DNA from: JAXMAF01 sp046350555
GTDB lineage: Bacteria > Planctomycetota > Phycisphaerae > Phycisphaerales > SM1A02
DNA length: 64,000 nt
Direction: 5' to 3'
Assembly: GCA_046350555.1 (NCBI GenBank)
Contig: JAXMAF010000026.1
Coordinates: 4,894-68,893, forward strand
The translations under genes were made by a program, and so were the position numbers. The notes under the pieces were generated by a model. It had not been told where the DNA came from. It was given only the letters and a program-made list of their open reading frames with translations, and did not search any database. Shown piece after piece: positions 44,982 through 53,506 of the stretch (positions are counted from its first letter, which is position 1; each line of letters begins with the position of its first letter).

Positions 44982-45431
44982 TCAGTAGGTCCAGCCCGTA
45001 GCGACGATGCCTGCTGTCGGGGTGCCGAACGCCCCATTCTCGCTTGGCCCGACGAACCACGGCGTATCGGAGAGCTTGTAGATCACGACGATGTCACCCT
45101 TGCGAAACCCTTCGATCGTCTCATCGCCGATCGTGGCCGCGATTGCGCCGGGCTTCCGATCGACGCCATCGCGCTTGCGCGCCTCTCCAGCAGTGGCTTC
45201 CCAGTGATTCCATGACGTTGGCGGCACCCAGGCAATGGTTGCCACATCTGAACCGACCTTCTGGATCGCCACCTTGATGACAGCGACGCCGTCACCGGTC
45301 AGCGCGGGCTGCGAGGTTCCCTTGGCCAAGGTGAGAGCGTGAGCAGGACGCTGAAACTTGGCGATGGCGACGGCTGAGAACAGGGCCACCATCGCCGAAA
45401 AGGAAATCACGGCAGTTGAAGACCGTCGCAT
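44982..45431 (-). CDS. Small secreted hypothetical protein
   Basis: 149 residues with an N-terminal signal peptide (STAVISFSAMVALFSAVAIA). The mature part (GDGVAVIKVAIQKVGSDVATIAWVPPTSWNHW, then GDETIEGFRKGDIVVIYKLSD) looks like a compact beta domain; the C-terminus is GIVATGWTY. Not recognised. It starts 38 bases after the Cys-rich gene at 45470 and is probably in the same transcript. Confidence 0.6.
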   Translation of the reverse strand: MRRSSTAVISFSAMVALFSAVAIAKFQRPAHALTLAKGTSQPALTGDGVAVIKVAIQKVGSDVATIAWVPPTSWNHWEATAGEARKRDGVDRKPGAIAATIGDETIEGFRKGDIVVIYKLSDTPWFVGPSENGAFGTPTAGIVATGWTY

Positions 45432-45469
45432 ATGCGTGCCTCCAAAGGATCCTTGTGTACGTCAAATGG

Positions 45470-45907
45470 TTAGACGGGACAAGAGAGGTCCGTCGTGGTC
45501 GGCGTATGGCGCCACGGTTCGGTCTCACTGTCATGGCATTCGATATCGTCGCACGTCCACGTCATGCAGGAGTCATCGTTGCCGGCACATCCATCGGGCA
45601 GGTTGCATGTGCCTTGATGTGGCCCGATCCAAGCATGGCCGGTACCGCAATCGCCGCACGTCACTCCGATCAGATACCACTTGTGCAAGCCCGTACCACA
45701 CGCTTGGCTCATACAGAGTGACAAGAGCTGATGCTGATTCCATGCCTGCGATGTCACACAAAGCGTCCTCGATTGCCAGATCCACGGTGGGTTGTGAGTG
45801 GCGTCGTAGCGACAGCACCACACCTTCAACTCGGTTCCGTCGCATACCAGAAGGGGCGACGGATCCGCCTTCGCCAACACGAGAGCGAGCGCAATAGAGA
45901 GCCCCAT
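45470..45907 (-). CDS. Cys-rich small secreted protein
   Basis: 145 residues from ATG 45907, with AAAGGA about eight bases upstream. A short signal peptide (LSIALALVLAKA) is followed by a mature region with 14 cysteines (KVWCCRYD, TLCVTSQAW, GVTCGDCGTGHAW, DGCAGNDDSCMTWTCDDIECHD). Aromatic residues are frequent. No family is recognised. In character, though not in sequence, it resembles the Cys-rich protein at 27534. It lies in an IS-fragment region, so lateral origin is likely. Confidence 0.62.
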   Translation of the reverse strand: MGLSIALALVLAKADPSPLLVCDGTELKVWCCRYDATHNPPWIWQSRTLCVTSQAWNQHQLLSLCMSQACGTGLHKWYLIGVTCGDCGTGHAWIGPHQGTCNLPDGCAGNDDSCMTWTCDDIECHDSETEPWRHTPTTTDLSCPV

Positions 45908-46059
45908 GCCGCGTGTCCTTTCTGATTGATGGAATCTCTGGCTCGATGTGGCTGACTTGGAGTCCTTGCTCCTGGAAACGGCCACCGCGTTGCGGCGTCT
46001 ATTGGAATGTACCCCCCCGGGGGGGGGCACGACAAGTCCCATCTGGGTCTTTTCTCGTC

Positions 46060-46440
46060 GACCGCGTCGCGGGTGTCGCTGCCATCGCGGGGACGCGGAT
46101 CGCTGGCACGAACCGCCAGCTGGCTGCGTCACGGGAAGGCGGGCGCGTCGCTGGGCGTCGAGGACGACCTGAAGCTGGTCGCGGCGGGGCTGCTGAAGGA
46201 GAATCTCGACGCCCGGCCTTACGTGCGGGCGGACGCGGGCGTGGCGGGCCCGGAGCTGTACAAGTGGTGCGATGCCGGCGGCCACGCGTCTTCCTGCGGG
46301 ATCGGGCCGAACTCCAAGCTGAAGGGGTGGGCGGAGCCCTTGGTGCGGGAGGCGGCGGCGCTCTACGCGAGGACGGGCGAGAAGCAGCGCCTCTTCGCGG
46401 CCACGAGGTACCGCGCCAGGACGTGCGGCGGTACAATTCC
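46060..46440 (+). pseudogene. IS1380-type transposase fragment
   Basis: The frame reads RPYVRADAGVAGPELYKWCDAGGH, IGPNSKLKGWAEPLVREAAALYARTGEKQRLFAATRYRAR, matching the central part of IS1380 transposases (RADAGFAGPELY...WCE, then a helix with EKQRLF). The N- and C-terminal thirds are missing. It stays in frame with the caspase gene downstream by chance. A C7G9 tract lies at the left border near 46011-46027. Confidence 0.72.
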
Positions 46441-46474
46441 ACGAGACTCGAATCCGCGGTTCTGGAGGTCCACC

Positions 46475-47626
46475 ATGGCACTCGGGGAAGAGCGGGCGCG
46501 CAAGGCCGTGTTCATTGGAGTCAGCCACTATCCCAAGGGGACGCAGTGGGGGCCGCTGCCGTGTTGCACCAAGGACGCGAAGGCGATGCGCAAGAAGTTC
46601 GCGAGCTGCCAAGACGTCGAGGATCACCCGGTCGACAATTTTCATGCCAGGGTCCTGACGAGCACAAAGAGGCAAGTACTCGGGACGCCGGTTGTGAAGG
46701 AGGCGATTCGCAAAGTCTTGAAGACTGCGCACGGTTCAGCCCTCATCTACTTCTCGTGCCATGGCAGCCTTGAGAAGGACGAGGGCTGGCTGATCATGCA
46801 GGACTACACGACGGCGAATCCCGGAGTCCCCATGAATTGGCTCATGGACGAGATCCGCGGGGCCATGGGCTCGGAGAAACTCAAGTCCGTGCTCCTGATC
46901 CTCGACTGCTGCCACGCCGCGCAGATGGGTGATGTGGAGCGGCCGGAGTCGATCCGAGGGCCGATCGTGCGCATTTCACAGCTCCCGGAAGGCATGACGA
47001 TCCTGGCCGCCGCGCGCGCTGACGAGCTGGCCGAGGAACCGATTGAGGGTGACCATGGTCTGTTCACCGGCGCGCTTCTCAAGGGCCTCGATGGACATGC
47101 CGCCGACATCCTCGGCAAGGTGACCGCCGCGTCGCTCTATGCGTTCGCCGAGGGAGTCTTCGGCGCCTGGGAACAGCGCCCCGTGCTCAAGGCGAACGTC
47201 AGCAGCCTGGAGCCGATACACGTCTGCAAGCCGAAGGTCACGCTCGCCGAGCTGGAGCTCCTGACGAAGGACTTCAAGACCGCCGGCGGAACGCATAAGT
47301 TGAGTCCCGCCTACGAGCCGGACGAGGACGCCAAGAAGAGGTACAACGGGGATCCAAGCGACAAGGTCGGCGGCGTACTCAAGGGTCCGAAGTTCCCGTC
47401 AGCACGGGGCATCAGGATGGACAAGGCCAAGAACGCGATCTTCAACCGATTCAAGCACTATCGCGACGCCGGCCTCCTGCGCGGCGAGCAGTGCGCGAAC
47501 GGGAGTCGGCGCGACCTCTATCACAGCGCGATGATGAGCCGGCCCGTCGAGCTGACCTCCCTTGGCCAGTACTACTGGGACCTGATGAAGCAGAAGCAAC
47601 GGTGGCGCGCCGGTCACCGGTACTGA
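46475..47626 (+). CDS. Caspase-like (peptidase C14) protein with C-terminal helical domain
   Basis: 383 residues from ATG 46475; GGAGG lies seven bases upstream. The N-terminal 240 residues form a caspase/metacaspase-type domain: KAVFIGVSHYP, CCTKDAKAMRKKF, catalytic His96 in ALIYFSCHGSLEKDEGWLIM, and the Cys dyad residue in SVLLILDCCHAA (Cys146 next to His147). FTGALLKGLDG closes the fold. The C-terminal 130 residues are basic and probably helical/winged (FNRFKHYRDAGLLRGEQC, SLGQYYWDLMKQKQRW) and could be a sensor or partner-binding domain. Such proteins are used in prokaryotic immunity and cell death. The SEFIR-NACHT gene follows on the same strand after 250 bases. Confidence 0.87.
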   Translation: MALGEERARKAVFIGVSHYPKGTQWGPLPCCTKDAKAMRKKFASCQDVEDHPVDNFHARVLTSTKRQVLGTPVVKEAIRKVLKTAHGSALIYFSCHGSLEKDEGWLIMQDYTTANPGVPMNWLMDEIRGAMGSEKLKSVLLILDCCHAAQMGDVERPESIRGPIVRISQLPEGMTILAAARADELAEEPIEGDHGLFTGALLKGLDGHAADILGKVTAASLYAFAEGVFGAWEQRPVLKANVSSLEPIHVCKPKVTLAELELLTKDFKTAGGTHKLSPAYEPDEDAKKRYNGDPSDKVGGVLKGPKFPSARGIRMDKAKNAIFNRFKHYRDAGLLRGEQCANGSRRDLYHSAMMSRPVELTSLGQYYWDLMKQKQRWRAGHRY

Positions 47627-47637
47627 TCGCCGTACCC

Positions 47638-47790
47638 GGGCGGAATGGGATTGGGTCGGGCGCGAAACTCGACTGGGACGCGTCTGATACGGATTCCAGT
47701 AGACCTCCATGCGTCCGACCCCTTGCCCACAGCGGCGTTTCACGGCGAAATCGGGTTGGGTGGGGCGCGAGAGTCAACTGGGAGGCGTCC
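47638..47790 (+). repeat. Palindromic element R1, one half copy plus one intact copy
   Basis: The right half of an R1 (47638-47684, ending CGACTGGGACGCGTC) is followed directly by a full R1 (47685-47789, from TGATACGGATTCCAGTAGAC to GTCAACTGGGAGGCGTCC). They fill the gap between the caspase and SEFIR-NACHT genes, so the two genes may once have been closer. Confidence 0.75.
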
Positions 47791-47877
47791 GAGGGCCGCG
47801 TGAGCGCGTGCGCCGCGGCGTGCGCGTCGGCGGCGGGCCGCATCCGTTAGACTCCTCGCGGAAGCAGGAGATCTTCG

Positions 47878-50800
47878 GTGCCGCGGGTGTTCCTCAGCTA
47901 CAGCCACGACAGCGTCGAACACGCGGAGCGCGTCCGCGAGCTGGCGGATTGGTTGATCAGGAGCGACATCGACGTCGTGTTCGACCAGTATGTGGAACAC
48001 AAGCCGTCCGGGGATGGGTGGAACCTCTGGGCGAAGAAGGCGATCAAGGGCGTCGACTTCGTCCTGGTCATCTGCACGCCAACCTACCGACGGCGATGGG
48101 ACAAGGAGGAGAAGCCCCGCGCCGGCCTTGGTGCAACGTACGAGGCGGCGATCCTTCGGGGATGGCTCGCCCGGGATTCGATGAAGAGCGAGCGGTTGAT
48201 TCCGGTCGTCTTCGAGGCGTCGGATGTCGACGCGATTCCGGACGAGCTCTTCGAGTTCGATCGAAGGATGCTGCTTCACGGCGATCCTGCGCGGCGCGAC
48301 GAGGAGTTCAAGCTCCTTCTTCACCGGCTCTACGAGATGCCGGTCGCGAGGCGCCCGGACCGTGGCGCGCGGCCGAAGCTCGCCTCCAGGCCGTCGCACG
48401 ACCTTCCGTCCGACGCGTCGGCGGCGCGACGACTTGAGCCGCTTGGCGTCGTCCGGCGGTTCCTCGATTGGATGTGCCCGCGCACGCACCGGTGGTTGAC
48501 GGACGTCGGCATCCTCCGCAAGCCGGGCGAGTACGACACCGTCCAGGCGTTCGTCGGCGAGCAGGTCGCTTCCCTGAACCGGATGATCCGCGAGCGGACG
48601 GACCGCTACGTCGATCTCGGTGCCGTCTCCCAGGAGCCGACCTCAACGGCGCCCGATCCGTGTGCCGGACGCGACTCCGTGCTGTCGGTCGTGCAGCAGT
48701 CGATCCGCGAGCTGGTTGGAGCGATCGGCGGCGACGACGCCGTGTCGGTCGAGCTGGCGATGTACACCCGGCGCAGCCGTCGCGTGCGCCGCGTGGCGAG
48801 CCGCGTGCTCTCGGCGAGGGAACCGCTGATCCTGCTGGGCGAGCCGGGCTCGGGCAAGTCGTTGACGCTCCTTCAGATTGCGCGCTCCGTGGCGGCACGG
48901 GGCGGCGTTGCGCCGGCGGTCTGCGTCATTGTTCGTCTCGGCGAGTTCTTCGTCGGTCCGGACGTCACGACCAAGGACGTCTGGGCGTTCGTCAAGCGAT
49001 CGGTGCAGGATCCGAGCCTCGGCCCGCTGCTCGAGGCGCTCCGAGCCGAGCGGCGCCTGATCGTCATGTTCGACGGCGTCGACGAGATGAGCCGACAGAA
49101 CTACGAGCGGCACATCGCCGCGCTCGACGACTTCGCGGGCGGATACGCGAGGACCGTCTTCTGCTGCCGGATCACCGACTTCCTGCCGACCTTCACCCAT
49201 CAGCGGCTCGTGCTGCTGCCCTTCTCGCGAACGCAGGTCCTGGAGTACGTCTCCGCGCGGCAGTACATGTGGCCGCTCGAGGTCGACGGCAGGAGATGGA
49301 GCAGGCAGGACCTCGTCACCCACCTGATGACCGCCACGCTGCCGGTCGAGCCGACGAATCCCTTCGTGCTCTGGATGCTCTGCAACTTCCTGAAGGAGCG
49401 GAGGACGTGGCCGCGCTCGCGGGTCGAGCTGCTTGATCACATGGGCCGAAGCACTTACCGCCGGAAGTTCGCCGAACATGGCGACGAGTGGTGGGCGGTC
49501 GACGCCACGGCGATGTCGAACCTCGCGCTCTCGATCACGCTTGCAAACCGCAGCGCCTCGATCAGCCGCGGCGCGGCGGAGAATTTGCTCGGAGCGGGCG
49601 CGGAGGAGTCGATTCGGCGCGCCGTCGTGGCGGGCGTCCTGCTCGAGTCGCGCGAACGCGTCGGGATCGGCGCCACCGCCGGGGCGTCGCTTCGCTTCGA
49701 TCACCATCGATGGCAGGAGTTCTTCGCAGCCAAGGCGATCAGCGCCGCCACGCCCGACGGGCTTCGGTTCGACTCGCCGCGTCTCCAGGAGACGCTCATC
49801 AATGTCGCGCTCATGGATGGCGTCGGGACAGCGGCTGGCGCCGACGCCGCGGCGCCGCTCTTCCAGCGGGCGATCGACGAGGTCGCCGTCACCCTGGATC
49901 GACTCGACCAGGAGCGCGACGAGTCGTGGGAACTGGAGGCCGAACTGCCGTCGACCTCGCCGGTCCCATACCGCGAGGAGATGGTCGCTTCCGACCGCAT
50001 CGAGTTCATCGCCCGGCTCCTCGAAGCCTCTTCGAAGGAGCGGCTCGGGGGCTCGCATCCCGCGCTGCTCGCATCGTTCGATCGCGGTGTGACGGTCCTC
50101 GCGCGTCGAGGTCGACCGACGACCCAGGCCAAGATGATCCGGGCGGCGCGGCGCGTGCAGGGGTTCGACGTCGGCAGGGTCGCCGAACCCGCGCTGGCAA
50201 GTCCCGTCCGCTGGCTCAGGACCCAGGCGATCGTTGCGCTGGGCTCGGACGTGGACGCGCGCGGCCGGCGGCGCTTTCGCGGGCCCGACGAAGAGATGTT
50301 GCAGAGCCTGGCCGACGAGAGCTTCTTCTTTCGCTTCGGCGAGTTCGTGCGAATGGCTCGAGCACTTCGCCGGCGGAAGACCTGGCTGGTTCTGGCGATT
50401 GTCACGATGCTCTCGCTCGTCCCGATCGTCGCCACGGCGGCGACGGTGTCGGCGGCCCCGAAGGCCTTGGTGCTCTTGCGCGAGCTCGGTGGCGCCTCGT
50501 CGTCCCACGCAGCGGAGGAAGCGGCCAGGGCGGAGGACATCCGTGAGCGTGCCGACGGTGTGCGCTCCGAGCCAGCGATCGGTTCGCACAAGGCGGAGTA
50601 CGTGAGGCTACGGATGAAGGACGCCTGGAATGACCAGGGCGTCCGGACGATCGCACGACTCCCCTGGTCGGCGGCGGGAATGGCCGCCATCGTCATCCTC
50701 ACATATGGGGGTCTTCTCGCGATCGCGAGACGCAGGATCTGGCTCCAGTCCGGTCCGCTCGTCGCCCTTTCCGGGGTCGCCGGAATAGTCGTGCTCGTGG

Positions 50801-51819
50801 CGTCAGCGGGCGTGTTGATGAGCGGGTGTCCATTCAACCGGGCGACCGAGCGGGGATGGACCGCCATTCTCCCGTTGTTGGCGCTCCCCATGGCGTATGG
50901 AGCGCTCTGTGTGGTCGCGGCGGCGACCCATCTCGCGAGTGTTGCGGTGGTTGGATTGGTGCTCCACGGTCCGGCGTTCGCGGTTGCGTCGGTCCGTGGC
51001 GCGATCGAGCATCATGCGAAGGTTCCTGGTTCATGGGCGAAGGCCTTCGCGGTCTGGGGAGGATACAGCTTGGCGGCATGGGGCCTCGTCCTGATCTTCG
51101 GCTGGTGCTGGTCCTCGGTCGTGCGCAAAGGGGCGATGCTCGTCAGTGTCGGCGACCCGATGCTCTCCCAGCGGGAACTTGCGATCATGATGGCCCTGAT
51201 CGTGTTGAACGTCATCGGGGCATGGATCGTCGGCGGGTGTCTGACGAAGCGGGCGTTCAGGGTGCACCAGCGTCACGCCATGCTCTTCCCCGTTTCCGTC
51301 CGAGAGCACATCGAGTCGTGGGCCTTTGCACCGGTCGAGTCGTGGGCCGGCCTCGGAGCGACGGCGGCGTTCGGAGCCGTGTGGATCGGTTTGGTCGGCG
51401 TTGTCGGACTCCTGATCGCCGGCGCCAACGGGCTGCTTGGTCGGCTTGTTGGGAAGGTGATCTTCTGGATCTTTGTCGGATGGCTCGCTGTCTCGGCAAG
51501 CCTTGCGGCCATTGGCCTGGGTCCGGGTTTGGTCAAGCGCCTCTGGGTGATTCGATTCGGCATGCGGCCGCCGAGGATCCGCACCCCCGACGAGTGGCTG
51601 AGCCGTCTTGCGGCCCTCGCGGCGAAGCCCTCGCTGCAAGCGGAGTTCATTGCGCAGTCGAATGCCAGAAGCGCCGGCGCCACGACCACCGATGAGTACT
51701 TCTCGCTGCTCACGCTGGCCGAGCGGCATGTGAGCAATGAGCCGGCGCTGAGCGAGCTCGCGAGGAAGCTGCACGACATCGAGGCGATCGTGCGTCAGGA
51801 ATCGCCGCCGGGCGGATGA
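47878..51819 (+). CDS. SEFIR-NACHT STAND NTPase with C-terminal multi-pass membrane domain
   Basis: 1313 residues from GTG 47878, AGGAG eight bases upstream. Residues 1-150 form a SEFIR/TIR-like domain (PRVFLSYSHDSVEHAERVRELADWL, DQYVEHKP, DFVLVICTPTYRRRW, ATYEAAIL, LIPVVFE). Around 318-480 lies a NACHT-type NTPase: Walker A GEPGSGKS (near 320), Walker B RRLIVMFDGVDEM (near 395) and a sensor-like TVFCCRITDF. A helical region with FDHHRWQEFFAAKAI follows, then HEAT-like helices to about 830. The last 480 residues carry eight or nine membrane helices, first TWLVLAIVTMLSLVPIVATAA. It probably senses a signal, oligomerises through NACHT and acts through SEFIR or the membrane domain. The caspase gene upstream is a likely partner. 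Confidence 0.87.
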   Translation: MPRVFLSYSHDSVEHAERVRELADWLIRSDIDVVFDQYVEHKPSGDGWNLWAKKAIKGVDFVLVICTPTYRRRWDKEEKPRAGLGATYEAAILRGWLARDSMKSERLIPVVFEASDVDAIPDELFEFDRRMLLHGDPARRDEEFKLLLHRLYEMPVARRPDRGARPKLASRPSHDLPSDASAARRLEPLGVVRRFLDWMCPRTHRWLTDVGILRKPGEYDTVQAFVGEQVASLNRMIRERTDRYVDLGAVSQEPTSTAPDPCAGRDSVLSVVQQSIRELVGAIGGDDAVSVELAMYTRRSRRVRRVASRVLSAREPLILLGEPGSGKSLTLLQIARSVAARGGVAPAVCVIVRLGEFFVGPDVTTKDVWAFVKRSVQDPSLGPLLEALRAERRLIVMFDGVDEMSRQNYERHIAALDDFAGGYARTVFCCRITDFLPTFTHQRLVLLPFSRTQVLEYVSARQYMWPLEVDGRRWSRQDLVTHLMTATLPVEPTNPFVLWMLCNFLKERRTWPRSRVELLDHMGRSTYRRKFAEHGDEWWAVDATAMSNLALSITLANRSASISRGAAENLLGAGAEESIRRAVVAGVLLESRERVGIGATAGASLRFDHHRWQEFFAAKAISAATPDGLRFDSPRLQETLINVALMDGVGTAAGADAAAPLFQRAIDEVAVTLDRLDQERDESWELEAELPSTSPVPYREEMVASDRIEFIARLLEASSKERLGGSHPALLASFDRGVTVLARRGRPTTQAKMIRAARRVQGFDVGRVAEPALASPVRWLRTQAIVALGSDVDARGRRRFRGPDEEMLQSLADESFFFRFGEFVRMARALRRRKTWLVLAIVTMLSLVPIVATAATVSAAPKALVLLRELGGASSSHAAEEAARAEDIRERADGVRSEPAIGSHKAEYVRLRMKDAWNDQGVRTIARLPWSAAGMAAIVILTYGGLLAIARRRIWLQSGPLVALSGVAGIVVLVASAGVLMSGCPFNRATERGWTAILPLLALPMAYGALCVVAAATHLASVAVVGLVLHGPAFAVASVRGAIEHHAKVPGSWAKAFAVWGGYSLAAWGLVLIFGWCWSSVVRKGAMLVSVGDPMLSQRELAIMMALIVLNVIGAWIVGGCLTKRAFRVHQRHAMLFPVSVREHIESWAFAPVESWAGLGATAAFGAVWIGLVGVVGLLIAGANGLLGRLVGKVIFWIFVGWLAVSASLAAIGLGPGLVKRLWVIRFGMRPPRIRTPDEWLSRLAALAAKPSLQAEFIAQSNARSAGATTTDEYFSLLTLAERHVSNEPALSELARKLHDIEAIVRQESPPGG

Positions 51820-51922
51820 CTGAGTTCTGAGACTGACTTGGCAAGTGAAGTCGACCGACTCGAAGCCGCCGCCTCGCACGCCGCGGTGCGGGCCGTCCGC
51901 GAGCGAGCTTCCTCGTCGCTGG

Positions 51923-53321
51923 CTACCGCGCCGTGACCACCATCACCATGACCGTGGCGTCGCGGTCGTCGGAGCCGCCGGAGATCTCGAGCAACGTGCC
52001 GCCATCGCGGAGGGGGAGCGATCCGACGGTCGAGGCGCGGCGCTTCTGGCCGTCGCGCACGAGCTCGAGGTCCGTGGCGATCGAAAGGACGCTGCTCGCC
52101 GCGTCGAGCGTCGGCTTGACCATGAGGAGGACGTGTTCGCGCGGAGCGCGGGACGCGCCGTTCGCGGCGCCCTGCGGCGAACCCGCTGTTGCGCCGCCGG
52201 GCGGTTCGCTCGCCGCCGCGTCCGGTCGTTCGTTCGTCGCGATCGAGTCCGAGCCACCGGCCTCGGTCTCCACCTGGGCCGACTCGCCCAGGCGAACCAG
52301 CACGGTCGAGCGCCAGAGCGTGACCGCGTCGGTGGCCCCGGCGACCGCACGGGCGAGCGCCGCGGTGCCCGGCGCGTGACGGCGGCGGAGCAGGTCCAGC
52401 CGCGCGCGGTCGATGCGCGCGATGGTCGTCTCGATCTCGACCGCGGTGGGGTGGAGCGCGTGCAGCCGGCCGAGCAGGTCGCGCAACGTTCGATGGACGC
52501 GCGGCGTCGCGGTCACCATCAGCACGCCGTCGTGCTCGTCGATCCGCGCGCCGCCACCACCCGTCTCGAGCCAGCTCTCCGGGTCGATGTGCTGCATGAG
52601 GAGCTCGGCGAGGCCGCGCCCCGGGCGTCGGGGACGACGGGAGGCGGCGGTGGCGCGTCCTCATCCGGCACCGGATCTCCCGGAAAGACGACGCACAGGA
52701 CGCGCCCGGGGACCAGCGGCGGATCCGCGGAGGGGCGCCCTGGGAGGACGGCGGGCGGGCCTGCGGGCGGCCCGGGTCGTCGGAGCCGCCGGCCGGCGGC
52801 TCGCCGGCGTGTGCCGGCCGGGCGCCGTGGTCGCGAGGGGCACGGCGGCCGCACGGCTGCGAGAGTTCCGCGCGAAGAACTCGGCGGGCGCGGACGCCGG
52901 CGAGAAGCGATCGGATGTCGTAGAGGTCGGTCTCGCGAAGCGCCGCGCTGCCGGCGAGCGTGGTGAGGACGACCTGTCCCGCCGCGATGTCGAAGAGGGG
53001 CCGTTCGTAGTCCCGCCCGATCGAGAGCGCGAGTGCGGCGAGCATGTTGCCGACCGGCGCATCGGCGAGGCGGAGGGTCACGCGGTCGTTGCGGTTGACG
53101 CCCAGCGAGGCGAGCGATTCCCAGTCGGCGCGCACCGGGATCCCGGCGATCGACTCGATCGTCGCGATGGCCTGATCGAGCGGAACGTCGCGGACTTCGA
53201 GGCTCCCGCGGCGTGCCTCGATGGTGTCGAGCAGGGCGAGCGAGCGATCGAGGCTCGATTCGGGCGCCGCCATCGACGCGGTGAGGAGGAACGCGGTCAG
53301 CAGCGACGTGAGCATGGCCAT
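51923..53321 (-). pseudogene. Secretin-N/STN-like exported protein, frameshifted
   Basis: ATG 53321 opens a signal peptide (LTSLLTAFLLTASMA). The next part resembles secretin-associated domains: LALLDTIEARRGSLEVRDVPLDQAIATIESIAGIPVRADWESL, DRVTLRLADAPVGNMLAALAL, then TDLYDIRSLLAGV. After two frameshifts (about 52880 and 52620) the gene resumes with MQHIDPESWLETGGGGARIDEHDGVLMVTATPRVHRTLRDLL, a pattern frequent in planctomycete type II/III secretion-like N-domains, and ends in a secretin-like beta region (VLLMVKPTLDAASSVLSIATDLELV). The join is Pro/Arg-rich. The neighbouring DUF748 gene is divergent. Confidence 0.65.
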
Positions 53322-53506
53322 CCGACGGTATTCCGCCGGTCGCCTCCGGTTGCGGGTCGGAGTTGCGAAGTCCCCGAGGATGCGTTCGAACGCGCTGGGA
53401 GTCGATCGACGCCCGTCCAACGCGACACCATCGCTCGCGTCGAGTCGGGCCCGCCGCGACCGTTCCGTCGCCAACCGCTTCGCCGTCTCGGGTATAAACG
53501 TGGTCG

